64,000 nucleotides of DNA from NCBI GenBank assembly GCA_039619475.1, contig CM077115.1, forward strand, positions 184,294,106 through 184,358,105, given 5' to 3'. The stretch is from Icerya purchasi. Lineage: Eukaryota; Arthropoda; Insecta; Hemiptera; Monophlebidae. Shown here in pieces: positions 46,301 through 59,200 of the stretch (the stretch's first letter is position 1; each line of letters begins with the position of its first letter). The notes under the pieces were generated by a model that was not told the origin of the DNA, did no database searches, and saw only the letters and a program-made list of their open reading frames with translations. A program made the translations under genes and the position numbers.

Positions 46301-47232
46301 CATAAGGTATTGCTAGAAAAACGTTTAAGAATGTTGGAAGAAGGTGCACTGCATAGGGTTAGTGGAACATCAAAAGCGGTATCCAAATTCCAGAAATACT
46401 ACGGAAAGACGTATGTTAATGCGTTTCTCTTTTATATAATATGATTTTGTAGTTATATATCTAAATATTCAATAATTTAATTATAAATGATTACAGTGAT
46501 ATTGAGCAGTATCCAACTGGGGCGGATTCTACAATACCAGCGTTTAAACGCAAATATTCTGAAGTAAAATCAGGTAAAATATTTTTTTTAACGTTATAAC
46601 TTCTTTACACGTTCACGGTAGGTATTGAGTCAACGTTAGATTTTTAAAAATAAAAATATAAAACTACATAAAATGTCTAAATTTATAAAAAAAAAAAAGT
46701 GAGAATTATAAATTTTTTATTTGTCAGTTTATAAATCTTTTCCCCTCCCTTCTCGTCATCTACTCACGCTCTCTTTCTATTTCTCCTACAATTAAAAACC
46801 GTTCTATAAGTTATTTATTTTCTTCTTCTATGTAGTTTTTTTTTAACAATCCGGATTATTTCTTCTGCTATACTGTCTGATTAAGTCACAAAAAGCATTT
46901 TATAATTAAAGACTGATCATCAATAATGGGCTAAGTGCCAAAAAGTTGATTTTGCGCTGTTCAATTTTATTTGTTTTGTCAAAAATACGTTGATTAAAAA
47001 CCAGAACAATTTTTTTTATTTATTGCATAATGTAAGAATAATACTAGTATTTCAATTGTTTGAGGATTTCCTTTCTATTATGGATAAAAAATAATATTTT
47101 ATTCTGAAAAATGCAAAACGTGTTATGTGTCATATGTTTAGCGGCAAAAACGAGGTAAGTGCCAATCAAATAAATCACAGCAATCTTTTATTAGTTTGAT
47201 TTCCTAATATTAAACATTTTACAAATACATTG

Positions 47233-47273
<41 letters not shown>

Positions 47274-50200
47274 TAACCTCCTTTTTATCAACTTCAATAA
47301 ATGAACACACAAATTATAATATGAAAGCTGATGTGAGTAGAACATCTGGCCGTGGCTTAAAGAAGGCAGAGATGCAACTTGTTCAAGATCCATCCAGCAC
47401 GTAGATTGGTCACTAGTAGGAAGCTGAGATGATATCATGTCTTGTTTCATTACTTCTCTTGCTCTCTCAGCTTTTCTGTGGCGTATTTGCAAAGAAATAT
47501 TTGCTGTTTTATCGCCTGGTACTGCTAACAGCTTTGCCAATAGTAGGCCACATTTAGAGCAAGTATCAGTGCGTGGTCGATAGAATGAAACTTGTGAGAA
47601 ATTTTTTGTAAAGGTTCAATAATAAAACTTACGCGAAATGTTCGAGTCTGGATATTTTTCCTTGAATGCTTGATACAGTCTGCTGATATATAAATCTTGA
47701 CTCAAATATTCCTTGTTACTTTTTCTTCTCCTATAATGACTCTCGTCTCTTGGAAAAAAATGAACATGCTGGATAATAAGGTCCACTTCTGCTGCCGTGA
47801 ACTTACTTTTTTTTGACTTTACTACCGCGCTTTTCTGTGAATACTACTTTGTCTTTTTTTTTTTTTTTTTTTTGACTGACACGAGAGTTTCGATCATGCG
47901 TTTGGTTACTGCGAATACATGCATAAAAGTGTTCCGACAGCCCTGTACGACGCCACCCTTTGCTTGTGGCAATGAAAAACATACCTTAACATGTTGTCTA
48001 CTGTTCATTGCATCATTATACAAACCGTGTCGTCTTCTATTTACAGAAGTCATGAAACAGAACTTTCCTTTGTTGACGTGGAATGCGAGTACATTGAAAT
48101 TTACACTTGCAGATAGACTGAAAAAGAAATAGAGTAAAACAATTTCACCCCAAACTTGAATATGTAATCAAAGTATATTTTTGTATTTTTAATTCATTTT
48201 TAGAACATTTCTTAATAGAGCCGTTTACCGCAAAACTATTTTTACATAAATTTTGAACAATGTTACGAGTTATTCGTTAGTGATAATTCCATAAAATGGT
48301 CTACTGTTAATATCACTGAATACTCGGAAGTAAATATTTCATACATGCCTTTTCTTTTGTTTCAGTTTTTCCTTTCACCAATGCGTTTTTTTAATTTGAA
48401 TGAGGATTACCTTCACTTCTGCAATGTTTTCTTTCTTCTCGAATTAATTCTACTTTTTCCCTTTTTTTTATTTTTTTCACTATTTAATTTTATAATTTTG
48501 TTCTTAAAATGTACTGCCAAAAACTGGGACGCACAACAACAAACTTAAGGTAGGATCACAACACGTTAAAAAGAATATTTACGTTAGAATTTACAATGTT
48601 GTTCTCCTAAACAATGCACGCGATGGGCAGAGAAAGGTAGGTAGCGTTAGCCCGTTATAGCTCTACAACGACCGGGTGCACACCACTCGCACCATCTTTC
48701 GATCCTTATGTCTATCATTATTAGGGTCGTGGCACTTAGCCTGTTTTTATAGGTTGTTGGCGATGGTACTTAGACTGGTTTTTCGGGTCTAACTCAATTT
48801 TTTTTTTATTTTTGGCACTTAGCCCATTATTGATGTCCGGTCTTCAATTATTTAAATAGGTAAAATATAATTCGATTAATTCTTTTTTTTTTTATAACTT
48901 TTTAGAAGATACACCAGTCAAAAAGAAAATAAAAACTGAAAAACCAGATGAACTAGTTCCGACGGGTTAGTTTATTTTTGATTCATATTATTCATAATCT
49001 TTGTGTATATACGTAATTATAATTTTTTTTTTACTAAATATCAAAACGATAAACTTTGGTTTGCAGTTAAATCTGCCGTTTCTCGTAATGAAATGAAAAA
49101 TTTTAATACATTTTTCATAGAATTTATACTGCTGAAATAATAAATATGTCGAATAAATCAATTTGTATAGATCATTTAGATATCTAATGTTTTCAGAGGA
49201 AATTTTTAAAAATATTAATTTAAATATTTCTGTCTACAAATAAGTTTCAAAAATTACTCCTCCAATACAATTGTAGGAGTGTGAATAAAATCGAAGCATT
49301 GCAAATATGTCTACAACTTACGCACAAAATGTATATGATGGGAAAAAAATATTAAATATGAAATAAAAAATTACTTTATTTAAACAATTAAGATTTAAAT
49401 CAATTGAAGGGGAGGCAAATTTTAAAAATTTATTTATACATACATTGATTATATATTGTTAAACTGTCAAAATTATAAATTGAGCAAGTTGTTTGTTTAG
49501 AATTTTTATATCTTTTCTTACATTAGTTTAAATAGATGAATAAAATTGTAATTTTAAATGTTATCTTCGGGCCTAAAATTTATTTGTACTGAATTGTTTT
49601 ATTTAATTGAAAAATTTTAAATATATCTTAATTATTTTATAATTTCAGTTGTATTTAAATTTGATTATTTAAGATTAAATCGTTGCTTGTATATAATATT
49701 TTAGTTGCTTTGAATTTGTTACGTTTTTTTATGCTAGTATTCTTTTAAACTATTTTTTACAACAAAGTACTGAAAAGATAAATTCATAAATTTGTATTTT
49801 ATTAAATAAATATTTGATCTCTAATTTATCTTTACAGCGTTTACTTTTATATGTACTATTAATATAAATTATTATTGAATCAAGCAAGGTAGTTTGTGCG
49901 GTGATCTACGCAGTAGTGTTCTTTGAGAAACTTCTGTGCCTTTGTTCCGTCGCACTGAACACAGTGTGTTCGATCAGTTTCTTCTCTATTCTAGTCGTCG
50001 TCGCAGAGTATCCGTCGATGCAACATATCTCTAGTCGTTTTATACCGTTTCGTGCATAATGGAAGCGCCGTGCCACAAATCTAACAAGTTTTTTGTGTAA
50101 TTTTACTGTGAAATTTGTCCTTATTTATTATTATTGATTTTGACATACGTATGCACCTAGTCAATCGCTAATCCGGTTTTTTATGTCGTTTTTTGTTTAA

Positions 50201-53200
50201 TATACGCGTTTTTGGTTCGTAGTGTAGTTCATTGGTCACGTGGGTCGGCGGCTTCGTGATATCTCCGGTGTAGAGAGACCACTGCCGTTCTGGGGGGGGG
50301 TCACAGCCGAATTTGTTTTTTCGATTTTATTTATATTTTCCCCTTTTTGAATTTTTTCCGATAGTTTTTTCCAAAAGCCTAATGCTCCGAGAGAGACCTA
50401 GCCGATTGTAGCTCCGTGTGTGTTGCTGCGCCCGTTTTCGTTTTTTTATTATTTTGTCGGAGAAATCAGTTCTTTACAAGTGGCGACCCGAATAGCGAGG
50501 AAGCGTTATCTGGCGTTAGTTCCGATCCGAGGAACACAACCCAGAAGTCGGAGGGGACGGATCGGTGCAGCGGAGAGAGGCTACCAAGCGGGAACAGATA
50601 AGCAATATAATAATTTTTTTTTTTCTAGTCATCTCCCTGCCGCCCCCTTTTATATATTGTAAGTGATATTTTTTTTTTCTTTCACGATTTCATCATTATT
50701 AGCGATCTCGTTTGCCGTTTTTCTTCCATATCGTAACTTTTCCGTCTACATCATCCTGGTCATTTTCGTTTTTTCGTAACCCTGTCTAAGTGTGGCGAAG
50801 GAGGATTTGTCCTGAGTGGTGAGCAGAAGGGGAAGTATACCTTACGATTCAAGCGATGAGGACAGTGTTGCACAGCCCAATATCGCAGACGTCTCATCTG
50901 AGACGAACCCGGAAGGCTACGGGCTTCCGAGTCCAACACGCTGAGAGTTTGAGGATCCCGAGACATCTTTTGCGGAAGCCAATTCACGTCTGGGGAAATT
51001 GATGTTCACAAATGGCCGACAGTAGAAACCTTAGTAATATTTTAAATAATCTTAATAATAAAGTCAAAGAAAATGCTAAAAGTTTAAATAACAAACTCGA
51101 AGAAAATAATCGTAACATAAATAATATTATAAATAATAAATTTAGAGAAATTAACAGTAAATTCGATTTAATTAATGAAAATAATGTAAAATTAAATCAA
51201 CGAATTGACGTCTTGGAGATGAAATTGGAGGAAAGCCTCGGAGGATATAAAATAAAAATAAAAGCCGAATTAACCGATGTCCCCGAAGGTAACATTTCTG
51301 AGTTCGAGGGGAAAGGAATTAACAAATTAAAGGACTTGGAGGGTGGCTTTAGGATCTTGGTTGAGCAGATGCCGTACAGCAGGATACAGGAAGGACGATG
51401 AGTAGCTGGTTGAGCTTATCTTTATGTCCGCAGAGTATGATAAGAAGCGGGAAGTGAGCAGTGAAGAAAAGGAACATAACAACGATAATGGAGATAATAA
51501 TGATTGTAAGAATATTGATAATAATAGTAACGATAACGATTTCAACATTAATAATACAGATAATAATGTTAGGGATAATACGAATGATAATTTCGATAAT
51601 AATGATGACAATAATAATAATGACGAAGATTCTTTAAAAATGGCTGAGACGAACGACATTAGAAGGTCGAGAAATAACGGTAGGGAACGTCGCAGGAAAA
51701 AATGCAAAAATAAAAGAAATTAAAAGTGCATTAAAGTAAAGGAAACATGAAGATTGTTTAGGACCAAACATACCACCATGCTGAATAAAAAGAAAAGGAG
51801 AATAATTAAACCGAAAGGTAGGAGAAAATAAATTTAGAGCAATGTCAAAAACTAAAACTGAATTTAACAACTTAATGCCCGTAAGGGTAAAATATTTTAA
51901 GGTGTGGGGATACTGCTCTCGTTGTGGTTTCTGGTCGTGAAAATATCGGTGGAAATAATTAATAAATATTAAAGAGATGAGCCGAATTTCCCGAATATAT
52001 CAACATTCAAAAGGAAATTTAGTGAAAATAATGCGCGGAAACTAGAAAAATAAATTTATTTGATAAAGCCGTTCTTCCTAGGAAATAAATATACATATTA
52101 CTGTTCTAGTCAATCCGAAATTTTAATGTAAAACTCAATAGATGTTAGTTATGCGTAAAATTAAGTTAATTATTTGAAATAAATTCATAAATCGGCCTGC
52201 GTACAAGTGTGGATAACCGTTTCTAAAGTGAACAGTATGACAGGTGCCCTAGTTTTGAGTTATTTCGATAGAGCTTAAGATGTGTGCTATTTTGTTGGTT
52301 CATGTTCCGATGGTATAAGTTTTCGAAGATTTCGCGTCCAAATTCATTAATTCCGACACATAATATTTAGGAATAGTACCGATTTCGTCTAAGGACCTCT
52401 GACAGCGTTAGGTATTTATTTTCCGTGAGTTTTCTTTTATACATATGTCATTCGTATATTTGTTTATGTTTATACTTATATTTTATTCGTCTATTCATCC
52501 ATGTAGGATAGGCTACAAATTAGGTCGTGTTATTCGTTTGTTACCCATAGTGTGCACATTAGCTTGTGATTTGCTAGTCTATTCTTGTCAGTTATGTTAT
52601 TTGGTTCTTTCGGTCAAGTTTCACGTTGTTTTCTTTTGTGATTAAAATCTTTGAGACGTTGTAGGTAACAACTCGGTTGTTTCTTTTACGCGAAAAGAGA
52701 GTGCTGCCAATTACCATGACAAGTATGTTTGTGTTTACTTCAGCGTTTGTTAAGGAAATGCGCATCCGATTTGAGAGTGTCAGTTCTACCTGCCTCAAAC
52801 TCGGCCTTTCCTGCGTATTTATCGCTCCTTGCATTTTCAAAATTTATCGCAGCATGTTTATGTTTTGGATTTCGGATTCAAAATTATATTTTATTTTATT
52901 TGCGTATTTTTTTTCTTTCGGATTTTCAAAAAAAAAAAGTATTTCTCTGGTGTAATATCTTCGTTCTCTCAATTTTCCACTCTGGCCCATACTTCTCGCT
53001 TCTAAGTGAGGTATAGGTGAGCTTATTAACATTAATGATTAGGATATTCGGCGTAATTTTAAAAAAATAGGATTTTTCCGGCTTTTCGAAATATTTTTGG
53101 TGAAATAGCGGCGATTCGCCGAACGGCGGCTGCAAGCCGATGCAGTTGACCGGCAAAATTAAGTAGTATATTAATTTATTTATTCATTTATTTATGTATT

Positions 53201-56200
53201 TGTTTATTTACATCATATTATGCTGATTTTGCCTAACGATTCTGTGAACGCTGCATTGTTCGGATATATCTTGTGCAAATTTTAGGTAACGAACTAAATT
53301 TAAATATTTCCTTTTAATAATGTGGGCAAACGACGACTCGATGGTAATATATACTATGATTATGGGCGTTGGTCTGGTATCAGATCCTAATAATGATTTT
53401 ACTTTTTATGTGCCAAGGGGATTCCTTGTGAGCCGTCCGCGTTGTGAGCACTATAGACTAGTTGCTACCATAATGGCAATTGAGAAGCTCGCCTAGTACC
53501 CGATGGATTTTCTTTCTGGCCGTTGGTGCCGTGGGCGCTACGAGGCAGTCGTGACCATGGTGTAGGCAGAACATTCAGGGATTAACTGCCGCACGCTACC
53601 TTTGCGTGTGAGTAATGTTTCGCTTTGCGATAAAAACGCTTATGCTTCCAATTAACATCTTTGAATCCTCATTCCTCGTACTTACCGCTTTGAATCCGAT
53701 CTTTCGCATCCGAGTGGAGTGTGGGTGTGCATATTAATAGAATAGGGTCATAACAATAATTTCAGCGTAACAATGATGAAGTTTTTCGGTGAACTGATGG
53801 CGATTCACTGAAAAGCGAGCGAGATGCTGCTACATTATATTATTTTTAGTTTTGTTTTTCCGTTTTATTGATTAATTTTGTGTATTTTGCTCGGTGTCTT
53901 GTCGCAGGCCCTTTGTTAGTTTTCGTTATTTGCATGTTAACTGTTGTTCGCGGTGCGGTTATACTATGACCCGCAATGTCCGAATTATTATCAGTAATTA
54001 TTATTTTATTATTAATAGTGTCTCGTGGTTTAGTAGGATTATTGGGGTCGTCGAGCGAATAACTCGTATGTAGAACTTTGAATACTCCGTCTTATGACCA
54101 AAGTTTTTTTGAATTTATTTGGTCACTTTAATTTATTTTATTTTTCTTTTGTCAATCGATTCGAAGTCGTATTCGTTCATTCGTTTGATAGTGTATGTGA
54201 GCCTGCGATTAATATCAGTTTTTTTCGGTTTGTTTTTTCATTGCATTGTTGAGTATTTCGAATCAAAATTGTGTTGTCATGTCCGTTAAGAGCGCGTCTG
54301 CGCGGCCGGGTCACTAGGTTATTATGGTATCTCATTTTTCGTATTTATTTGGATTGATATATTCAGCTTATTTCGGTAATTTCGTCTGGTTTCTTCTTTT
54401 CATCGTAGTACTCTGATGGCAAGCGCTGTAAAAGGCGTGGAGAGTAGCTTCGCCGCCCTTGGAAAGACGAAGATCGAGCTTGCAAATTGGTTTTTCTTCG
54501 CTGGTGGACTTTGGTCCTGGTTTGTGCTTGTTTGGTGGTAAGGTAGCTTCCTTTTGTTATTCCCGATGAAAATTTCTTTTTCCTTTTTCCTCCATTTTCT
54601 TTAGCATAATATTTCCCAATTAATACTTCTTCGCTTCAGCGTTATATGCTATATACAGATTTCTTTTTTCTTATTTTTTTTCTTTGTATTTTTTCAAGGA
54701 AGTTCGCAGGCTCGTCGGTCATTTATTTTTCAGCGATCTTCAAAGGCTTTGGGCCTGGACTCGTCAACTATTATTATTTTGGCAAAGGGCTGTCTATCAT
54801 TTTTTTCCTTTTCCTTTCTATACTTCCGTGTTTCCATTGTTTTAGGACAGCCACTTTTCTTCGTTTTGCTAGTAACTGGAATATCTACAATGTCCGAATC
54901 TGCCGAGGATTCACTTTCATTCATTTACCCATCCATTTGCAGGATTCTCTTTGAGTCATGTATCCAGGCAACAAACGATGGCACAGTTTTCTCTCAATTA
55001 TTTCTATGATATCCAGTCCTAAATCGGGTGCCTACTTGATGCATTAGACTCGAGGTTCCTCTTAGGAACTTACATTGCTTTTTTTGGCACGTGACCTAGT
55101 GTATGGTCCCCCAAGTGACAAGTTATGGAATATTTGTGGTGTGTGTGTTGTGCAGGCAAAATTGAGGCGGCGGAGATTTGTATAGGACTCCGTTGCTTGG
55201 CAAAGGGGGGTCCAAATCCGTTGGTTCTTATGTACCTAAGTTCTCATCCAAAACTTTCGTTTTGGATAGAAATGATGGTGGGGCAGTGAAACGAATTCAG
55301 TACATACATAGCACTATCTCATGACGATGTTTCAGTTAGAAATTAATCTTTGGTTGTTTATCAATTCATGATCTCTTAAACGTCGTTCTAGGTTGCATCT
55401 CTGCTTAATCGTGTCAAGAATGCTTACTCGGCCAGAACCAAAAATCCACGTGTGCGGTAGTAAGTCCAGTCGTTTATCCGGTTGCAATCGAGTAGAGACA
55501 AGTTGGTGTCTGAGTGATAGTGGTCGAGGGCTAAGACAGAAACTTGTACTTGGGGCAAAAGCGCTGAATACTGTATGTGGAGTAACGTTGAGCTGCAGGC
55601 AGGCTGAAAAATCAGGCAGGGTAGTTTGTGTGGTGATTTACGCAGAAGTGTTCTTTGAGAAACTTCTGTGTAGCCTTTATTCCGTCGCACTGAACACAGT
55701 GTGTTCGATCAGTTTCTTTTTTATTCTAGTCGTCGATGCAACGTACCTCTAGTCGTTTTATACCGTTTCGTGCATAATAGGAGCCCTGTGCCGCGAATTT
55801 AACTATTTTTTTGTGTAACTTTACTGTGAAATTTGTCCTTATTTATTATTATTGATTTTGACATACGTATGCACCTAGTCAATCGCTAATCCGGTTTTTT
55901 ATGTCGTTTTTTGTTTAATATACGCGTTTTTGGTTCGTAGTGTAGTTCATTGGTCACGTGGGTCGGCGGCTTCGTGATATCTCCGGTGTAGAGAGACCAC
56001 TGCCGTTCTGGGGGGGGGGTCACAGCCGAATTTGTTTTTTCGATTTTATTTATATTTTCCCCTTTTTGAATTTTTTCCGATAGTTTTTTCCAAAAGCCTA
56101 ATGCTCCGAGAGAGACCTAGCCGATTGTAGCTCCGTGTGTGTTGCTGGCGCCCGTTTTCGTTTTTTTATTATTTTGTCGGAGAAATCAGTTCTTTACAAG

Positions 56201-59200
56201 TGGCGCCGCAAAGGCGGACACTTAGAATTTATGAACGCGCCAGTTCTTTACAATGGACTCTCGGAACAGAAAGAGGAAAAATTCAGTTCTTTACAGTATA
56301 TAATGAACAATGTTTCTAATGTTTCTTTTTTTTTGGTTTGGTTTTTTTTTTTTTTTGTACATATGTATCTATTTTTATTTATTTGGTTTATTTTTTCGGC
56401 GCTTTTTTAAAAGATTTAGTTGCCATAAAACATGTTCTGCATTAAAAAAGATTCATTATTAGCAATCTAAAATAAAACATACCGTGTTTTTTTCTGGCGG
56501 TATATTAAAAACATGTAGAATTCTTGTTATATAGGGTATCCCGTGGCAGATTTAGTAGTTAAAATCCAAATAACTATAAAACTGTTGCGCACGAGAATGG
56601 GAAAGAGGTGTTGTTCGACGCGACATTCGTGCGTATTGTTTAGTAACAATGTCACAGTGGACCGGTGAGCATCGCACGTTCATGTTATAAGTGTATTTCA
56701 AAATCAATGATTTATGTGCTGCTGCCCGCTGATGATTTTGTTCGCGTTTCAATATTCATCATTTATGTAACCCATCTAGTGAAGATATCATTGCAGACGT
56801 TCCATACTACAAGTTTAACCGTAAATAATCCATGACCAGCCCCAGTTGACCATCAGGGACAGTAGAAAACATCAAACATGCTGAAAGCAGCCTATGAAAA
56901 AATCCGCAGCAACCGGTCTGCAAAAGTGCATCGGCTGTGGCTCCGCCGAAAACGTTACACCGGATTTTAAACACAGACATCTAACTTCAACCCTCCAAGA
57001 TCCAATTGATGCAAACTCCTAAATCAAATGACTGCATAGTGCGGAAGGAGTTCTGTGAAAACATGCTAAGCTGATTCTGAATTGTTAACACAATTTGGTT
57101 CAGTAGCGAAACATATTTCCATTTAAATAGATTTTTCAATAGACAAAACTGAAAAGGATAAAAACCCACATTCAAAGCACCAACAAACACTGCACAGTCC
57201 GAACGTAACCATTTGGGCCGTTCTGTCCATGAATGGAATAATCTGACTATTTTTCTTTGAAAATTTTGATGTAGCAACTGTAACTGCCGATGATGATTCT
57301 TATCGTCACATGATTAAGGAATATTTTATACCACGATTTCAAGAACTCGCACATGTGGTTCCCACAAGATGGACCACCATGAGCCCCCTCCGCAAACAAT
57401 TCCCCAAAAAATTGATTAGTCGATATCGGTCATCTTGTGACCACCCAGATCACTGAATCTCACCCCTATGGACTCTTTTCTCTGGGTGTATTTTAAGGCA
57501 AAAGTGTACGATGGCAACCAAATGGATATATCGGAATTAAAGGAAAATATCCTGCAAGAAGTAAATGATATTCTGCAGTCATTATTGCAACGCATTGCTC
57601 TGAATAACATTCAGATTCCATGAGTGTGGGAAAACATTTAGACAGTATTATCTTTAAAAAATAAAATCTGCACGTTTAAAGTTTATTTTGATTAACAGTA
57701 CATAATTATTTCCCATATATAACATCGATTTATTTCATTTACAAATCCTAAATCTGCCATGGGACAACTGAACATAGTATCAGAAACTTCCGATATCAAA
57801 AATCAGTCAAATTAAGGAGCTAGATGCTTTTGAATAATGTTACAATGTTCTCAGGTTTTTTTGTGTGTGTCCAAACACTTATTTTCGTAATAGATTAATA
57901 TTATTTTATCGATATATCATTTATTTTCAGAAACAGAAACAAAATCAAAGAAGAAAAAAAGAAAATCTGAAGAACCAATAAAAGATGAACCCGTAGAAGA
58001 AGAGCAACAAGGTGGAAAACGATTTTTTTTTCATTTTTTGATTATTTATCATTAGTGTGTATGTTTATGCTTTGGATTTATAGTGTAATTTTAAAGATAT
58101 AGCTCGCGTAATCAAAAGTTGTGCTGTAATAAATTAATAATTCCCCTACGTGGAATTGTCCTAAATGAAATAATAAATTAAATTACAAAATAAAACTGAA
58201 ATGCATTACTTTAGATTATTACACTTAACCTCCGAGTATAAAATTCCAAATTGTTTTAAACGATCGCTAATATTTTTACCTATGAAACGGCGATTAAACT
58301 TTCGGTATATTTTCGGATAAATGTTTGTTTTTTTTTTTTTTTTCAGCATCTAAAGAAAAACAAAAATTAACTCTAAAATTATATACGAATAGGGCGAAAA
58401 TAATGAGACTAATTTCAATAACATTTTGTGTATTATTATATATTCTCTTTATCAAACATTTATGACTACAAATACGACTTACAATTGTTACGTCAACAAA
58501 AACAAATTAAAATTTTTATCATAATTACGACGACGACGGTAAATACACCTTACAGTATTTTTGAAAGTACAAATTTGGATCGAACAAATTAAACTAAAAT
58601 AAACGAAAACAATTATTACCAATAATAACCGAAAACTGCCTGACAGAATTTTGTAATATTTGCACTTATAAATTGTACACATTCTCAAAATTGGCCCGCT
58701 ATTGTCTGGTAAACACCTGTACCCAGCTAATGATGGGGTTAGCACAGGAATCTTTGCTTTCAGTGCTGGGGTCTGTGTGGCTGAGAGGTGCAGGGGGTTT
58801 ATGAGGGTGGCGGGTGATGACAGACACAACCGGGCGGGTGGATGATAATACAAAGTTCAAATTGGCGAAATAACGGTATGGGCATGGATGACGTTACAGG
58901 ACGGCTTTTTGGCATGGTACTCGGTTACTGTTACCCCCCCCCCTCGCCGTTACTCTTTCCAGTGTCATTGAATTCCTATTTTTTTTTCATATTAGCCGAT
59001 ATGGGAAATCTTGTGACCATCCACATCACCGAATCCTGAACCCGATGGACTTTTTTCTCTGGAGATACCTTAAGGCAAAAGTGTAGGATAGCAACCCAAC
59101 GGATATATCGGAATTAAAAGAAAATATTGTGCAAAAAGTAAACGATATTCCGCAGTCATTATTGCAACACATCGCTCTGAATAACATTGAGAGATTCCAT

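Larger units (their letters stand above)
46904..48850 (-). mobile_element. TIR DNA transposon with 'taagtgcc' terminal and subterminal repeats
   Basis: The left end (about 46904-46943) and right end (about 48809-48850) are inverted copies. At least 26 bases match perfectly (catcaataatgggctaagtg, then ccaaaa), and the match continues imperfectly outward for about 14 more. The same word recurs inside the ends: taagtgcc near 47156, ggcacttagcc near 48731 and ggtacttagac near 48763. These are subterminal repeats like those bound by some transposases. The minus strand inside encodes part of a transposase-like protein. The element fills most of Nop58 intron 10. The target-site duplication is unclear (AT-rich flanks). 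Confidence 0.8.
49878..56205 (+). mobile_element. LTR-retrotransposon-like element without visible pol
   Basis: Two direct repeats of about 600 bp (49878-50485 and 55610-56205) bound 5.1 kb of internal DNA. A 360-bp core of the repeats is almost identical, which suggests a fairly recent insertion. After the left repeat comes tggcgacccg, which would fit a tRNA primer-binding site (arginine tRNA type). Two reading frames follow at 51012-51723: one gag-like and helical, one Asn/Asp-rich. No protease, reverse transcriptase, RNase H or integrase was found in the remaining internal DNA, so it would depend on another element. The exact repeat ends are uncertain: typical TG...CA ends and a target-site duplication could not be fixed. 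It lies in Nop58 intron 11. Confidence 0.65.

Noticed and set aside
48345..48548. Hydrophobic frame that looks like a membrane protein
   Set aside because: It arises from T-rich DNA inside the TIR transposon (phenylalanine and leucine runs) and has no supporting feature.
55393..55752. 119-codon open frame crossing into the right long repeat
   Set aside because: It spans the border of the internal region and the repeat, has no domain, and an equally long frame exists on the other strand.
58488..58853. 121-codon minus-strand frame
   Set aside because: Its length is explained by the GC-rich island, which has few stops. No known domain was seen and it overlaps an intron between duplicated blocks.
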